Origin: Durusdinium trenchii
Taxonomy: Eukaryota > Sar > Dinophyceae > Suessiales > Symbiodiniaceae
Assembly (NCBI GenBank): GCA_963970005.1
Contig: CAXAMN010027506.1
Span: 62,001-126,000, forward strand
DNA length: 64,000 nucleotides
Reading direction: 5' to 3'
The notes under the pieces were generated by a model, which saw only the letters and a list, made by a program, of their open reading frames with translations, was not told where the DNA came from and did no database searches. Numbering within the stretch: position 1 is the stretch's first letter; every line of letters starts with the position of its first letter. Both the position numbers and the translations under genes were made by a program. This document shows positions 22,772 to 35,366 of the stretch, piece by piece.

Positions 22772-24229
22772 CCCTGGGTCAAGTGAACAGGATGTCAATC
22801 ATGTATGGAATTTTATGGATGTATTTTGATAGTTTGGTGGGAGGAGCCTTCAAGACTCCCAGCCCGACTGGGCGACCGTTTGACTGGTCACTCCTGTCCC
22901 GACACAACGACTGATGTCCATGGTCAGCTTGTCTTGCTCCACTTCTTGTGGAGCAAGATTCGAGCGGCAGAATTGCTTGGAGTTTGCCTTCAGCTCAAGC
23001 GACTTAGAGGCCGCTCCTGTTCGATCTCCACTGTCGCAGGAGGCTGGATAATCGCTCGCACCTGGATGGGCAGATTTACAGGGTGCACTCACTCTGCTCA
23101 GAAACATGCGGACACAAGGCAAAAGAGTCTTTGCACATTGACTTGTGGGAGGGGTGTGTGACTATTGGTCAGTCTTGATTCAAAAAATCTGACCAGCCAA
23201 TACTAGGCCTGGGTGATCCTGGGTGGGTCCCAACGGATTTCTGGCTGATCTTCATGAGTGATGAGTGGAACCACCCCCCCCCCCTCTCCTCCCCCCCTTC
23301 TCCCCCCCAAGGGGGGCCCCCCCCCCCCCCCCGGCGGGGCGTTCGGAGGGCTCCGCACCTGCCACGCTGGAAAGCTTTGAAAGGCCGTGCTGCCGTTGAT
23401 GGCAGTGATGATCGCCCCTCGCCCGGAGGACGCCGTCGGATCCGTGACGAGCTCGGGCGAGGACGGGCCGCTCGGTGCTCCGAAACGGAGACGGCTCGGC
23501 GCATGGAGTTGGACATAGGGAACCTAGACTTGCAAGACCGTTTGAAGAAATAGTAGTTAGTAAAATCCTGTAAAACTCCTTAAGTTGGTTCGGAAAAGCC
23601 TCTTAAATGTATGGCAGTTGGAAGCCTAGGGATAAGAGAACCTCACATGGATCGCCTTTTTTATTTGGGCACATTGCTATCCATTTGTTGCGAAAGGGCG
23701 GTTGACCCATGTTTTGGCAAGCAAGTTGTAGCATGACTGTCGCTCTGCACAAGTCGACAAACATAGCACGTCATGTTTTTATTTTTTGTGGAACTGTTGT
23801 ACGTCATCGTCTTAGCACAAATCTGATCCAGTCAAAAATTAGTCTTCCCATGTCAGAACAAGAAAAAATGATGAACTGGCCCGGCATGTTGGTCGCAAGC
23901 CTCAAAATAAGGGAAAATAAAAATGCCGCAATGCCCGATGTACTGAGATACACCCAAACCTGTTGGGCTGCGCTCATTTCCCTGTCCTGTGGGAGGTTGG
24001 TCTGACACATTTTGGGTAGCTCGGATGGTTCTGCCAGGCCCTGCCTGGCTTAACTCCAGCCTGTTCTGCTCGTCCCCCGGCAGCAATCATCTGCACCACC
24101 ACAGGGGTGCCCTGAGGCCGAAAGCCAAGGAGGCGAAGGCGGGGGGCCTTCAACCTCCATCCACCTCCGTCCACCTCCGTCTCCCAACGCATCCAAAGTC
24201 CGACCCTCGCCCATGTGCCACCAGGGCTG

Positions 24230-24314
24230 GGCGCCCAAATGCGGGTGGGCCCCGGGCCGCCTGTTCGTCTCGTTTCGGCCCTTTTCGCGACCGCAGGTCC
24301 ATCTCCCACCACGC
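24230..24314 (-). CDS. Candidate TSP1 exon (R-W-T-C-G-R-E-K-G-R-N)
   Basis: After an acceptor (GGCGGCCAG before G) the frame reads RGGRWTCGREKGRNETNRRP. The W-T-C-G and the regular basic residues match a TSP1 core with one cysteine missing. The frame stays open further and later contains S-G-H-P-C-G-G, similar to a third strand. Confidence 0.4.
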
Positions 24315-25599
24315 CTGGCCGCCTCCCAAGGTTAGAAGGTCACTTCGAGGGTTGTCATCCTGGACAACAAGTGGCACGTCACGAGCAAGGGACAAAATTC
24401 ATGGTCGCTTCTGGACAGGAGATGTCGGGATCGCATGGTGAGTTCCGTTCCGGTGCATGTATTTTCTGCTGGTTTGAGTTCAACTGTCAAGTCCAATTAA
24501 TTGGTCCGTCCCTGCTAGGTGTGGAAGAGAGGCTTCTCAGAGATTAGATGCTTTGAAGGAAAGAAAGGATTGTGCTTGCTCCGGAAGCAATTCTTCCAAC
24601 CATCTGTCATCTGTGGACGGCAGCATACCGTCCCAGGGAGACACCTGTCCTGGTGGTACTGCAAGCAGATCCGACGTTTGGGAGAAGCCGATGCCTGCCG
24701 CCACTGCAGCGGTGAACATGGTGAACACGGAAGCCCTTTTCAAGGAATCGGAATTCGTCTCTTCATCGAGATGGGTTATAATATTTACATAGTATACACG
24801 TACAAAGATGCCCCCTCTTACGAGATCTGAAAACCATTCAAAGCATCTCCAAACAGAAATGGATCGTAGAAATGGATACTGCAACCCAAGTCCGTCCCAC
24901 CTTGGCAGCTGGAGCTGGACCTGGCGGTTTTTCGCGAAAAATCCGCGCGACATCCGCGCGGCAGCTTGAGATTCCTGGAACCAAAGGAGTGCAACGATGA
25001 TACATTCTTGAAGCAAGGAGACCTCAAGAGTGTCCTGTGTTTCTCGGACCAAACTCCAAAGCCTCCAGAAAGCTCCCTCTGCATGTTTGGGTCTGAACTC
25101 GATGACATGCTCCAAACGGACGCCGGGAAGGCTGGCCAACGGTGCCGCGCTGCGCGGCCTCCGGCGAAAGGACGGTAAATGTTCCATGTGCGTTTGCCTT
25201 AAGACACCGGTCATGTGCGTTTGGGCGCAGAAGTAGATGTTTGCCTAAGAAAACGTCTGGGACGGGATATCAGAGCGAAAAATCGCCATATAGAGCCACT
25301 GCATACTAGAGCCACAGTATATGCGGATGAGTATCCACTGAATATGATCATATTTAGAGCCACAGAAAATCACCAGGTGCTTGCGAGCTCGAAGCTGAGT
25401 CGTTGCCCAAGTTGAGGTTTTTGGCCACATTCATCCCCAAATTAAGATAAATTAAGTTCAAAATAAGTCAAGCACCTACAGTATCGTTCAGTTCCAAGAA
25501 AGATTGACTACCTCTTCAGCTTGATTGAACAAACACCAAAACAAACAGTTTCCGACTTTACGCCACCTTAGAGGGAATTCATTAGTCCAACCCCATCTA

Positions 25600-25685
25600 C
25601 CAATTCTTGTTGCTTACCCAAGCATGATACCTGCTCTGTACCTGCGCTTGCGCATGGTTGAGGCTGGCAAATTGTCCACACTTCT
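25600..25685 (-). CDS. Candidate TSP1 exon (V-W-T-I-C-Q-P-Q-P-C)
   Basis: The frame reads VWTICQPQPCASAGTEQVSC. W-x-x-C followed by P-C-A-S-A-G-T-E-Q-V follows the TSP1 core order, but the second core cysteine is absent. No clear donor was found. Confidence 0.35.
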
Positions 25686-26947
25686 TGGGATCTTCCTCTC
25701 CAAAATGCTCTGCTTTTGGGCGTTGAGCACAGCACACACTGCTCATCTGGGTCGCGACCTTGGACGCACACCGGGTGACGCCCGCGCCGACCGAACGTCA
25801 CCGATGTCCCCCTGGTTCGTCGTGGACCAATCATCGTCTATTGAGACCGCACATCGGACATTACTAAGGACATCTAAGGACATTGTATGTTCCAGGCCAT
25901 GGTCATGGTCAAAACCATGTGTGTTTCCAGTGTCATGGTAACTAGGACCTGTGTTGGCACATGCTACCGCTTGTTGCGCGCTTGGGCATTGGCATCTGGG
26001 AGAGGTCGATCCACCTCAGGGTGGTGTCACGTAGAATCAAGCTCCCTTGGCAGCACATCAAACAGTTCTGAGTATTTGTGAAGTATATCATCTCAACAAT
26101 GTTTGGATGGTAGTGGGGACTGTCTTTTCATTGAGAACATCTCCACTCTCTCATTCGGAGATATTCAGAGTAATCATTCAAAAGTGTGGACCTCCTTGGT
26201 GAAGTAAGATTCGCACCGATTCTCAAGAGTAACGTGACTCCTTTAGGATCAGTTCATGCCATGAAAAACACCGATTGCTATACGGACCCTTCAGAACTTG
26301 TTTGTGAACTCAAGCGATCCCTGGATATCCCTGGTCATCCTGGTCCGTCACAAACAGAATCCCCACTGAGTGTCAGACCGCCTGGGATACCAGCCTGGCT
26401 TCATTCAAACGAATGCTTTGCTTCTCCAAGGGTAGAGAGAACCAAGGGTTGAAGCTCCTGTGTGATGGGTAGTGAATGAATATCAAAGGCAAAATCCTCG
26501 AAGATCCGAAACCAGCACGTCTTGTTCCACAAAACATATAAAAAATAAGGTTCATTGGAGTCTTGGAGTGTCTTGCTGAATGGCCACACCTCGATGGCCG
26601 CACTGGCAGTGAGATTGAACAAAATGTCTACATTGCTATCAGAAGCTATATTGCCAGACAATCATGGACAGTCTCCAATTGTCCAATTGCAATTGACATA
26701 AAAGTCAAAAGGTGTTCAAAGGTGAAGGAACTACTCTTTCCCATCCACACTGGACTCAACTAGTGTTCAGAAGTTCAGATCCTCTCCTCCGGGCTGAGAT
26801 CAATCCGCAGGTGTCGAAGGCGCCCCTGCCTGGTGTGCTTGGGACTCACCTCTGTTGGCAGCCGCACATCCTGCCGTTCAGAGAAACCGCTGAAGGGCAG
26901 GGCGGCAGGGCGGCCCTCTCAAGGACAAAAGCAACACGTCATTCATA

Positions 26948-27036
26948 GTGTGCATTTAATAGGGAGACACCTAGCCATGGGTTTGGGTTAGTTTTGTGAT
27001 TTCCCCTTTGGGAGGTCTCCCTATTTTTATGCACAC
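26948..27036. repeat. MITE-like element, family B, copy 1
   Basis: The terminal inverted repeats are GTGTGCATTTAATAGGGAGA and GTGTGCATAAAAATAGGGAGA (read inwards). The inner part is short and T-rich. A second copy with matching ends lies at 30868-30966. Confidence 0.8.
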
Positions 27037-27539
27037 CCATATTGTGATTTTGGTTTCTTCTCATCATTGGACTTCTGTCTTGAAGACAGTAAAAGAAACA
27101 CAGTTGCCCTTACTAGGCTAGACTCTTTAGGCTATGGACCCCTCCAATGCCCACGCAGCCAGGAGAGGAGAAAAAAAAACGCGCCAACGTAATTCCTTGC
27201 CCACAAAATGGATGTGTAATTTCTTCCACTGTGTTCTGTGTATTCTTTGCGCGGCTTGGTGCATCACTCAGGATTGATCACCTCGCATTTACGTCCTCAA
27301 GCATAAAATTGAATAAATTGCAGCACATGTGTTTTGGCATGCCAAGTGAACACCCCCTGTGGCTGCACCATGGCCTTTGTTTGGACTGCGCTCTTCCTTG
27401 TTTTCGTCATCAAGTCCAAACTGGGCTTCAAGGCATTTGAGCTGTGCCAGTCTGGTCCCTCTTTGTGTTTGAAGCACATGTGCATGCACTTCCTTGTGAG
27501 CAGAGTTCCATCAACCTAAATCCAGACCAAAACATCTCA

Positions 27540-27592
27540 ACTAGAAGATTGCCCACTAAAGCATGCTTCCCACCGTGCCCACAGCCCACCAC
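27540..27592 (-). CDS. Candidate TSP1 exon (L-W-A-R-W-E-A-C-F-S)
   Basis: From an acceptor (CTCCGCAG before G) one frame reads GGGLWARWEACFSGQ, with exact W-x-x-W-x-x-C-x-S spacing. Another frame of the same bases reads GCGHGGKHALVG, also TSP1-like, so the true phase is uncertain. Confidence 0.45.
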
Positions 27593-28689
27593 CTGCGGAG
27601 GCGTGAAGGTGAACACATTGCCACCCCTCAGAAGCTTCACTTTTGGGAAAAGGACTCAGACCCGTGCCACGGAGGAAAGGACTTGGAACTTGAGCGGCCC
27701 ATTTGGGCCCAAAATCATCACTCAAATCATCGCTAAAGTGAGAAGATCACCAAGTTGGATCGACCCGTTGGAGCGTGTTTTCGGTTGAGTTCCACACACC
27801 ACCGGCGGAGGGCGCACTCTTAAGGAAGCAGACTGGCGCGACTCCGATCGCAAAGGCTCCACTGGTGTGGGGATCAAACGGTCCTTGTTGCTAGTAGCGA
27901 TGCACCTTGTTACTAGTAGCTTCTGGTTAACTAGTTCTTGAAAAAAACAGCACCACATCTGACTCATCTGACACGAGCTTTTGCCTCTAGTTGCATGTGT
28001 TTTTGTTGCACGAGATTCTAGTTTCAGCACGTGCTTCTGTTTATGACTTCTGTCCATTTCTTTCCAAGTAAATGCATGTGGTATCCAATGAACATGGTAG
28101 TTGAGATCCTCACATGACCGGACCAGCCCACCTCGCGCACTCGAGAGGTGTCCTTCTGCTGCCCAAACTCTGTCTGCGGAGGCTGTGGCAATGACACGTC
28201 GAAAGCGTGCTTTTGACCCATGCCCATATATGGCTATACTGTTCAGCCGGTATGCGAATATTCCGAGAAGCACATGAGGCTTAGCGGTCTTACTTTGCTG
28301 GGCCGCCTTGCCCAAAACCCAATGGTAAAAAATGTAAAAAGTGTCTGTAGATCTGTAGAACGCTCATTTGGGGGGCGACAAACCCTTCTCCTGTGCACCA
28401 ATTCACCTCACACCTTCACACCTACATCTTGGAAATCCGAAAACCTGCTCGGTCAGTCGATTGATGAAACAGATCTCTCTCATGTTCTGTGTTGGCCCGT
28501 TGGCTTGTAAAAAGCTCAGGCCGTCCAAAAATCAACTCGAGCTCAACTATCAGGTGGCCCCATGCTCATCAAAAGCTTAGATGGTGTGCATGTACACGCC
28601 TCTGGTATTCACCATGCTGGCTGCTGGCTAGCAAAACTGCTCGGAACACTGTGAGAATGACAGTCTTTCAGTAACCATCCAAACCAACT

Positions 28690-28775
28690 CTCCAAGGCGA
28701 TCCGAGAAACACCCTCTGTGGTCCCGGCTCCAAGATCCGTATCGCCACTGGCCTCTAAAGTGGGATTCATGCCAA
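28690..28775 (-). CDS. Candidate TSP1 exon (Q-W-R-Y-G-S-W-S)
   Basis: The frame reads HFRGQWRYGSWSRDHRGCFS. Two tryptophans and a following cysteine suggest the first third of a TSP1 repeat with looser spacing. It lies beside an (AT)n tract, and the splice sites are not clear. Confidence 0.35.
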
Positions 28776-30867
28776 CTCATATATATATATATATATACAT
28801 GGGTCCCGTACATGTATACTCGATTCATGCCCAACTCATACATGCCAACACTCATGATTCATGCCCATCATTATCATATATATATATATACACATGAGTG
28901 TGTGATTTATGCTAGAGTGACCGTGCAAAACCAAACCCTCGCCTGTCGGGGTGACCCAGGCAGGAACATGCCGTTTCCGCCGGCATCCAAACGTTTCGGT
29001 CGGGAGAGGATCCGATGACTCAGTCGGGCTTCTCCGGATGTTCTCGGCTTCGGCTGCTCGAATTCTGTGGAAAGGGTGAGCTTGGAGGTATGATGTTTGT
29101 TCTTGGAAAGTGGGTCGAGAACGTCGTTCGTTTTTGAGGCAACCTTGGCCCTGGCGTTTTGCACCTTGAAGAACCCCCTGTTTTGACCTGGATTCTGGAT
29201 GACTCTTGGTGACAGACATGTGTAAACTCACTGATCACACAAGTGTGAGTTGGAGCCAGCAGCCGTAAAGAGACACCAACTGCGTCAGGATCTGTCTACA
29301 AAACGCATCCCGCACTTGGCTGGCAGTTCGACTGATGCTCCACTTATCTCCTGGATTCATGACTTATCAGTGACAGAAAGATCGGTTACTTTGTACTTCC
29401 TGTATATTATAATACGATCATCTAATGATATAATATATATATATGGTAATGTTATATATCTGATTATATATCCTATTAGAATCTATTAGACGTATACTAA
29501 TAAAAAGAAATATGATTTAGCAATGATTTAGCTATAAATTATCCAAAATGGGCTGTATGTTAAAATGTGTTAGCATCGTCTCTTGCTTTAGGTATCCAAC
29601 AGCTCCTTAAAGTCAAGTTGTTCTTGGATTGTTCTCTCTCCTCTTCTTCTATGAATCGCTGTGTTGCCACCGATTTCTCTGAGTCCACTTGGTATCCTTC
29701 TCTGCCCCGGATCCCTCAGTCTTTGCTTCGGCGACTTCAAGACCCACCGAGTCAGCTGTTTTGGTTCGCGGCTTCTCTCGCTTCACGACGGTCGCAAGCA
29801 ATGGAAGCAGGTGTTCACTGTTCACGATTCTGTTCTCTTTTTGACCACTGATTCTGTGAAAGACCTTTCGCTTCTGAATGTGAAGAGACAACCAGAAAAC
29901 AATTGAGTTCAGTCAGCATCTTTGTAATATCACTCCCGATTGCATGACAGGTGACCCGAGTGGTTGCAGGCCACATGTTGGACCTTCACCAATCATTGAA
30001 GGCCATACCGACTACAATGGCCATTGCATTCCACGGTTGCCAGTCCAGCAGCCGTTGCATAGGCGCTAGCTGAATTACATGTCTGCTCGCTGCTGTCGAT
30101 TCTAAGGGTTCTAGTAAACTATGCTCCAGTGCTTGCTGGTGTGGATGGTTTTGACCTCCCAATGCTGCTGCTGAGAACCACACCAAATGACGAAATACCA
30201 TCAATGCTTCTATGCTGAGACTCGTTGCAGAAGCTCCAAGCTCGTGCAGAAGCTCCCAGCACCAAGAGAAAGCCCAGCAGAACGGCCCTGTGACACCAAA
30301 CGGTGCGGTTGCTGTTGTGAGAAAAAAGAAATCGAAGTCCCTTGGTCCAAGACATGTCACCCAAACATCACTGGAAAGCACAACATACAGCGCCACAGAA
30401 AGGTCGACCCTGAAGCTGGCTAGAAACCCAAAGAAGCACAAAGACTGCGACGGTCGAGTAAAGGATACAGTAGTTGGGCATGGAACTGGGCACTGAATGG
30501 TTCGTGCTGCCTCTTCTCTGGACTCAGAAACTGTGTTGAAATCCCAATGCGAGCAGTGAGCAGTGTGCCAATCCGTGCAAGCCCAACGTTGCGGGACCAG
30601 TACAGGACGGATTAAAAGTTGTGAGGATCCAAAGTCGAATCATCGATACAACTCAAGTGGTTGAAGATGTTGAAAGTTACGAAACCCTTCGGCCTAGCAA
30701 TTTATAGAGCAGTCCAAATAGAGATTTGGATCCTTGCACCAGTGCCGTTTGGCACGGCATGCGGATGCATGCGGCATTGAATTGGCCAAGATCAACGGTC
30801 GAAGAAAATGACTTCGTCAGACCAAGCAAACTCTAGCAGCTTGCAGGCTGAACCGCTTCTTGCATTT

Positions 30868-30966
30868 GGGTGTGTATTTTAGTAGGGAGACCCCCAGCCA
30901 ATGGGTAGACTGGTCTATACTTCTTCCTGGAGGTCTTTGAAAATCTCCCTATTTCAATACACACCC
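30868..30966. repeat. MITE-like element, family B, copy 2
   Basis: The ends GGGTGTGTATTTTAGTAGGG and GGGTGTGTATTGAAATAGGG (inward) pair as inverted repeats and match the element at 26.95 kb. No open frame is present. Confidence 0.8.
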
Positions 30967-32059
30967 ATTTCCTGAAAGACCCACAAAAAACCAACGTCTG
31001 TCTTTAGTAGAACACGTCTTTAGGTGAAGAACCGACGCGAATTCCGAATGAGCCGTCCTCCAGCCATGAAAAGCGGATATCCTGATAGCCTGAGATACTT
31101 ACAGAAAGGACGTCGTCCACCAATCTTTGATTTTGCAAAGAGGATTAACAAGGATAGGCATGGATAGGCCTGGTACAACACCAGTCACGTCTCTCGTGAT
31201 GTTTGGCCTAGTTTTCAGGGCCTATGTTTGGTCTCCATTTATCATCATCAATCATCCACATGATGTCACACTGATATTCAACTCGGATGAAATCAGTGGC
31301 ATTCCTCGGGACCGTCCCTCCTCGTCCCTCCTCCCTTCATCCCTTCGGACGACCGTCGGACGACCAGTGGGACGCGCTGCCTAGGCCTCCTCAGTGGGAC
31401 GCGCCTTCGGACGAGCCGCGCCCGAAGGTCGTCGTCGGGTGGATGGGGCGGCGCCAAAAAGGAACACATCAAGCGCTTTCCAGCGCAGCCACTCTGAGGA
31501 AGAACGGCACTGGGATTCCATGCCAAGAATGGCTGCAGTTTCTTTTTGCAAGTTGCTTCAAGGCCATAAGGCTTTCTCATGGACATCCTTGTGTCATGCG
31601 GATCCCTCTTAGAGGGCACTACCAGTGCCATCATTGCCATCGGAATCCCGTTGCCAATCATTCTTTCGTCCGTTCCTGAGTTCCGTAATTTCCAACGGCG
31701 ACCACCTCCGCGTGCCCCGCGGAATTCCAGCCGGCCTCCACCTCTCTCCAACCGTCTTCGCCGCTGTTGGGCGCAAACCTTTCTCAGACACCGGCGCAGG
31801 TCAGAAAGTACTCTTATAATCAACTTTCCATGAAGTACAAGCACCGCACTTTGGTATTGTACTAGAATCACTAGAAGAGTCTTGTACCATCACCTGTCAC
31901 CAGGCCGGAGCATGCCGGAGCTAGGAGACTGCAGAGCCACGGTGTGGAGCATTGTGGAACACAGCTCTTCAACAGGGTCCCAGTGGCTCTAGTGGCTAAA
32001 AAGGAAGAGGTTTTGCTGGGTGGTTGTGCTTTCCATTGTGTTCATCGCCTCTTCCAAGA

Positions 32060-32140
32060 AGTGTTGTTCTGTCATCTGATGTCATCTGTCCTTGGGCTCC
32101 CCAGCGGCAAGAGCAAGGAACGAGGCTCCACAGCCGGCAC
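32060..32140 (-). CDS. TSP1-like exon (C-R-L-W-S-L-V-P-C-S-C)
   Basis: After an acceptor (CTGGTAAAG before G) the frame reads CRLWSLVPCSCRWGAQGQMT. C-x-x-W-S-x-x-P-C-S-C followed by G-x-Q-G-Q is close to the TSP1 consensus with a compressed cysteine pair. The exon end is not defined. Confidence 0.45.
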
Positions 32141-32506
32141 CTTTACCAGGCAGACTTCACCAAAGACTGAACTCCTGCGGATGATACATGATGATAGAGG
32201 TATAGAGGTGCGTCAGTACAGGTCTGCTTTTTCAGGGCGGGACCAAAGGCCCATCAAAGGCCCCTTCTGGTTGGTGGGGACCCCAAAAAGGCCCACAGGC
32301 CATCCATACTGGCGCAAAGGCCGAGCTGACTCTTTTGCGACGTTTCTTCAGCTGAGCGCGAAACCGCCCATCGCCGGAGGATCAATTTTCCAAGACCTGA
32401 CTCAGAGCACCGTTCTCACTCAGAGCACGTTAGAGGTTGTGGAGTGAAACCAGAGCATGGACCATGGTGGCGGTGCACTGTCTACCTGGTGCCACCGCGG
32501 TATGAT

Positions 32507-32507
32507 C

Positions 32508-32553
<46 letters not shown>
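32507..32553. repeat. (ATG)n microsatellite
   Basis: About fifteen ATG units are present. The poly-Met and poly-Asp frames across them are artefacts of the repeat. Confidence 0.95.
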
Positions 32554-32554
<1 letters not shown>

Positions 32555-34019
32555 GACATGCATGTTGTGCACTGTCTACCTGCCAAACCTGCTATGTCTG
32601 CTACATGCTCACTTGTGCAGGCAGAAAACCCTTCGGCCTACCATGCACAAATGAGTGATGTCATCGCCAGTTCTAGAATAGTATAAGGCAATCGATGTGA
32701 TCATACTAGTTTTCAGTGCTAATGCCAGAGAAAATTGAGAAAACGAAGGTGCAAAGCCACAACCTGCTGACCAGGAACTTTGAAATACAAGCTATAAGGC
32801 AAGCTACAATCTCAAAAGATGTTAATCCATCCTCAAGAGCCATCTCATGAGCCTGCAAGAGCAGCGAAGCAACCCACGCCGGCCAGGAAAGAGACCACCA
32901 GCTCCTGAGTCTTAGAAGCTGAGAAGAACGGATCAACTCCTCAGTTCATGTCGAGTCTAGTCTGTTGGGCTTTGATGAAGATTGGTGATGTCCCTGTCCC
33001 ATCGGCCGACTGCTTGGATTGGACATCCCGAGTCAAGACATCAAAAAAGGAGAGATGAAATGATATGAAATGCAACGGACATGGTCAGTCAACGGTCACC
33101 GCGGTGACTTCCCTTGTCGCCCTGGGGTGTCTGAAATGTCGCCGGATGTCTCTGCATGTCATGTCTGACGCGCAGCCTGTCATGCGAGACGTACTGGGAT
33201 TCCGGGCATGTCGAGAGCCAGACGCACGTTCTAAGCGTCCTGCAGAGTAAACGTTCGTCGCGTCGCTGCCGTTGGATCTCGTGAGCTCCGCCGACGGGAC
33301 TCGTTCTGCCAAGCGACTCAGCAGCTGAAACTGCTCGATGGCCATGGCAGTATCGACAGATGCCTCATGGTCAAAAGGATCTTCTCAAATACGACAAACA
33401 GGACACTCAAAGCAAACCATGTCAAGCTTAGCTTCTGAAACAAGATGATGTTTTTGGCCTGGCCCGCTACATGCGATTCTATGGTATTCTACGTATCTAA
33501 AGCATCTATACCCGCATCATCATCCTAAGTGGGATCGAGATCTGTCCCCGCATCAGAAAACTGTCCCTCCGAGCACCGTACTACGTCAGGGCCTGGCGAT
33601 TTGAGATGGAAGCAGGTCGCATTATACTATACTACAAGAGCAAGTAGGAGCAGCGGTCGCAAGGCTCAGTTCCACTTGAAATGCTTCATCTCAAGAAGGG
33701 AAAAGATTGGATCAAAGATAGGCTAAACCCGCTCAACCACGATCATGCACTTGCAATCTGGATCAAATCCTTCACTGGTAAACCCACCGGACGGACGGCC
33801 CAGGCAGAAGGCCCGGTCACCTTGAACCGGTCCAAACCCCCGGTCCATCTGGACGAAAATGGCTCCGGGCAGTGTAAGTAAAGGGAGGCTACACCTCACT
33901 AAGGCTATAGCCATGCTATATTACCTCCCTGAGGCTACACCTGGTCTATAATAGCCATGGCTACCAGGTGGCTCGAAAACAAAACCTGACTTCTGGGGAG
34001 TTCATGCCAGAATCCCGAA

Positions 34020-34075
34020 GAGTTCTCGCCATCATCCCACACCTGGCTGCACCACTTCGGCAGCTTTCGGCGCCG
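34020..34075 (-). CDS. Candidate decayed TSP1 core (W-C-S-Q-V-W)
   Basis: The frame reads KLPKWCSQVWDDGENSSG. The spacing is that of C-S-x-x-C-x-x-G, but the second cysteine codon is TGG (Trp), one base from TGC or TGT. Neighbouring sequence supports no more of the domain. Confidence 0.3.
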
Positions 34076-34914
34076 GCGCCTTTGGAGCCTGCGGGTTTTT
34101 TCATGTCCGAGAGACAGGGCATGTCGGGTAGGATAGGAGGGTGCGAGTGGCGGTGGGAGTGTTAAAAGCTCTATATATATATATAGAGAGAGAGAGTATA
34201 CATATATATGTATATATTCAAGTACAGAGTCATCTCTCATACAGAGGTTTCATGCCAGAGCAAATGAACACACACTCAACATCACACAACTCTAGGCTGA
34301 GAAAAGGCACCAGCAACACAAGACTGCAGCACCCACAACAAAGCAACACCGAGCCTCAGCCTTGGCCTCTGTGAGGGTCAAGCCGCGACTACGGTGGCGC
34401 CGCCCTGGCAGTCGACGCTCCCGACGAGTCAAACCAAAGATAAAATGGCATGGAGATGGATACAAGAACTTCGACTAAGACAAATTTAGGGCTGACATGT
34501 GTTCTGTTCTTTTACGTAATCCTTTTTCCCTGGGAGTGTTTTCATATGGTGGAAAACAGGGGTACCGGGAGTGGTTTCGGATTGGTGAGATAGTGAGATA
34601 CTTCGGGTTGCAGGATCGTTTTGCTCGGGGGGCACTGCTGAGGTAAACAAGAGCCCCTACGCACCTAAGAGCCCCCACAACGCAGCACACGATAGCACAT
34701 TCCATCACATTCCCTACCTCGGTAAGGTCAAAAAATCTTTGCTATGTTGGGGTGGTTCCTTCCTATTCTAAATTGCTCACAAAAGTATGCTACTTCCTAA
34801 CCTTTACCTCACAGCTTTGGTTTACAGTAGCTGGCCACAGCTTTGCAAGTTGGCCATCTGCAGCACAGTGCTCACGACTCTGGCCACTGCCTCCTTCCTT
34901 CCTTCCTTCCTTGC

Positions 34915-35110
34915 TTGGCTCAAAGAAGCCACCCCCAAACAGAAGCCGCTCAAAGCCATCACCAAAAGCCAACAGAAGCCAGCAAAAGCCAACCAGAGCC
35001 GGTGGAAGCCGGAAGCCACGAAAAGCCAACGAATGCCAGAAAAAGCCGCCACAAACCGCCAAAAGCCAACAAAAGCCAAGAAAAGCCAACAGAAGTCCCC
35101 ACAAACGGTT
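34915..35110. repeat. AAAAGCCAAC-type minisatellite
   Basis: About twenty degenerate copies of a 9-12 base unit (AAAAGCCAAC, AGAAGCC, CAAAAGCC) run in tandem. All frames on both strands are open and low-complexity. It lies 250 bases beyond the stop codon of HSP70. Confidence 0.85.
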
Positions 35111-35366
35111 GAAAAAATATGAAAATACTGTATGCTAAAAGGAAAAAAAGGTTTTAAAAATAAATACGAGCTCCCAAATTAAACCTACAAACAACATGGA
35201 TCAAGCCAGCAATGCTTAATAAGGAATGCGGTCAAGTCTTCATTCTTTTCAAACATCAGGGCTGTACATCGATCGTCTTTGGGCAAAGCCCTTGAATGCT
35301 CCAGCTGCCAGGCTTAAGAAGCTGGCTTTGGTGGCAGTGCAGCTAAAGCTCATCTCAGCTCACGAA

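Noticed and set aside
22514-22829. Reading frames with poly-Asn, poly-Val or poly-Leu
   Set aside because: They are produced by the (GTT)n microsatellite.
24537-25214. 225-codon minus-strand frame
   Set aside because: No family signature or coherent composition. A short W-R-L-W-S piece near 25.05 kb could be a TSP1 remnant, but there is no cysteine core, so I did not list it.
29986-30441. 151-codon minus-strand frame with hydrophobic stretches
   Set aside because: It contains L-L-D-W-Q-P-W but no cysteine core or clear splice sites, and the hydrophobic runs come from TTC/TTT-rich DNA. Not enough to name.
30660-30690. C-S-I-N-C on minus
   Set aside because: The TSP1-like spacing is followed at once by a TAG, and no tryptophan or arginine strand is nearby; a chance match.
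31293-31871. 192-codon minus-strand frame with Arg-rich runs
   Set aside because: A fragment (A-G-I-P-R-G..E-I-T-E) faintly resembles a TSP1 closing strand, but all three frames are open here and no cysteine is in place.
32444-32686. Reading frames with poly-Asp or poly-Met
   Set aside because: They are produced by the (ATG)n microsatellite.
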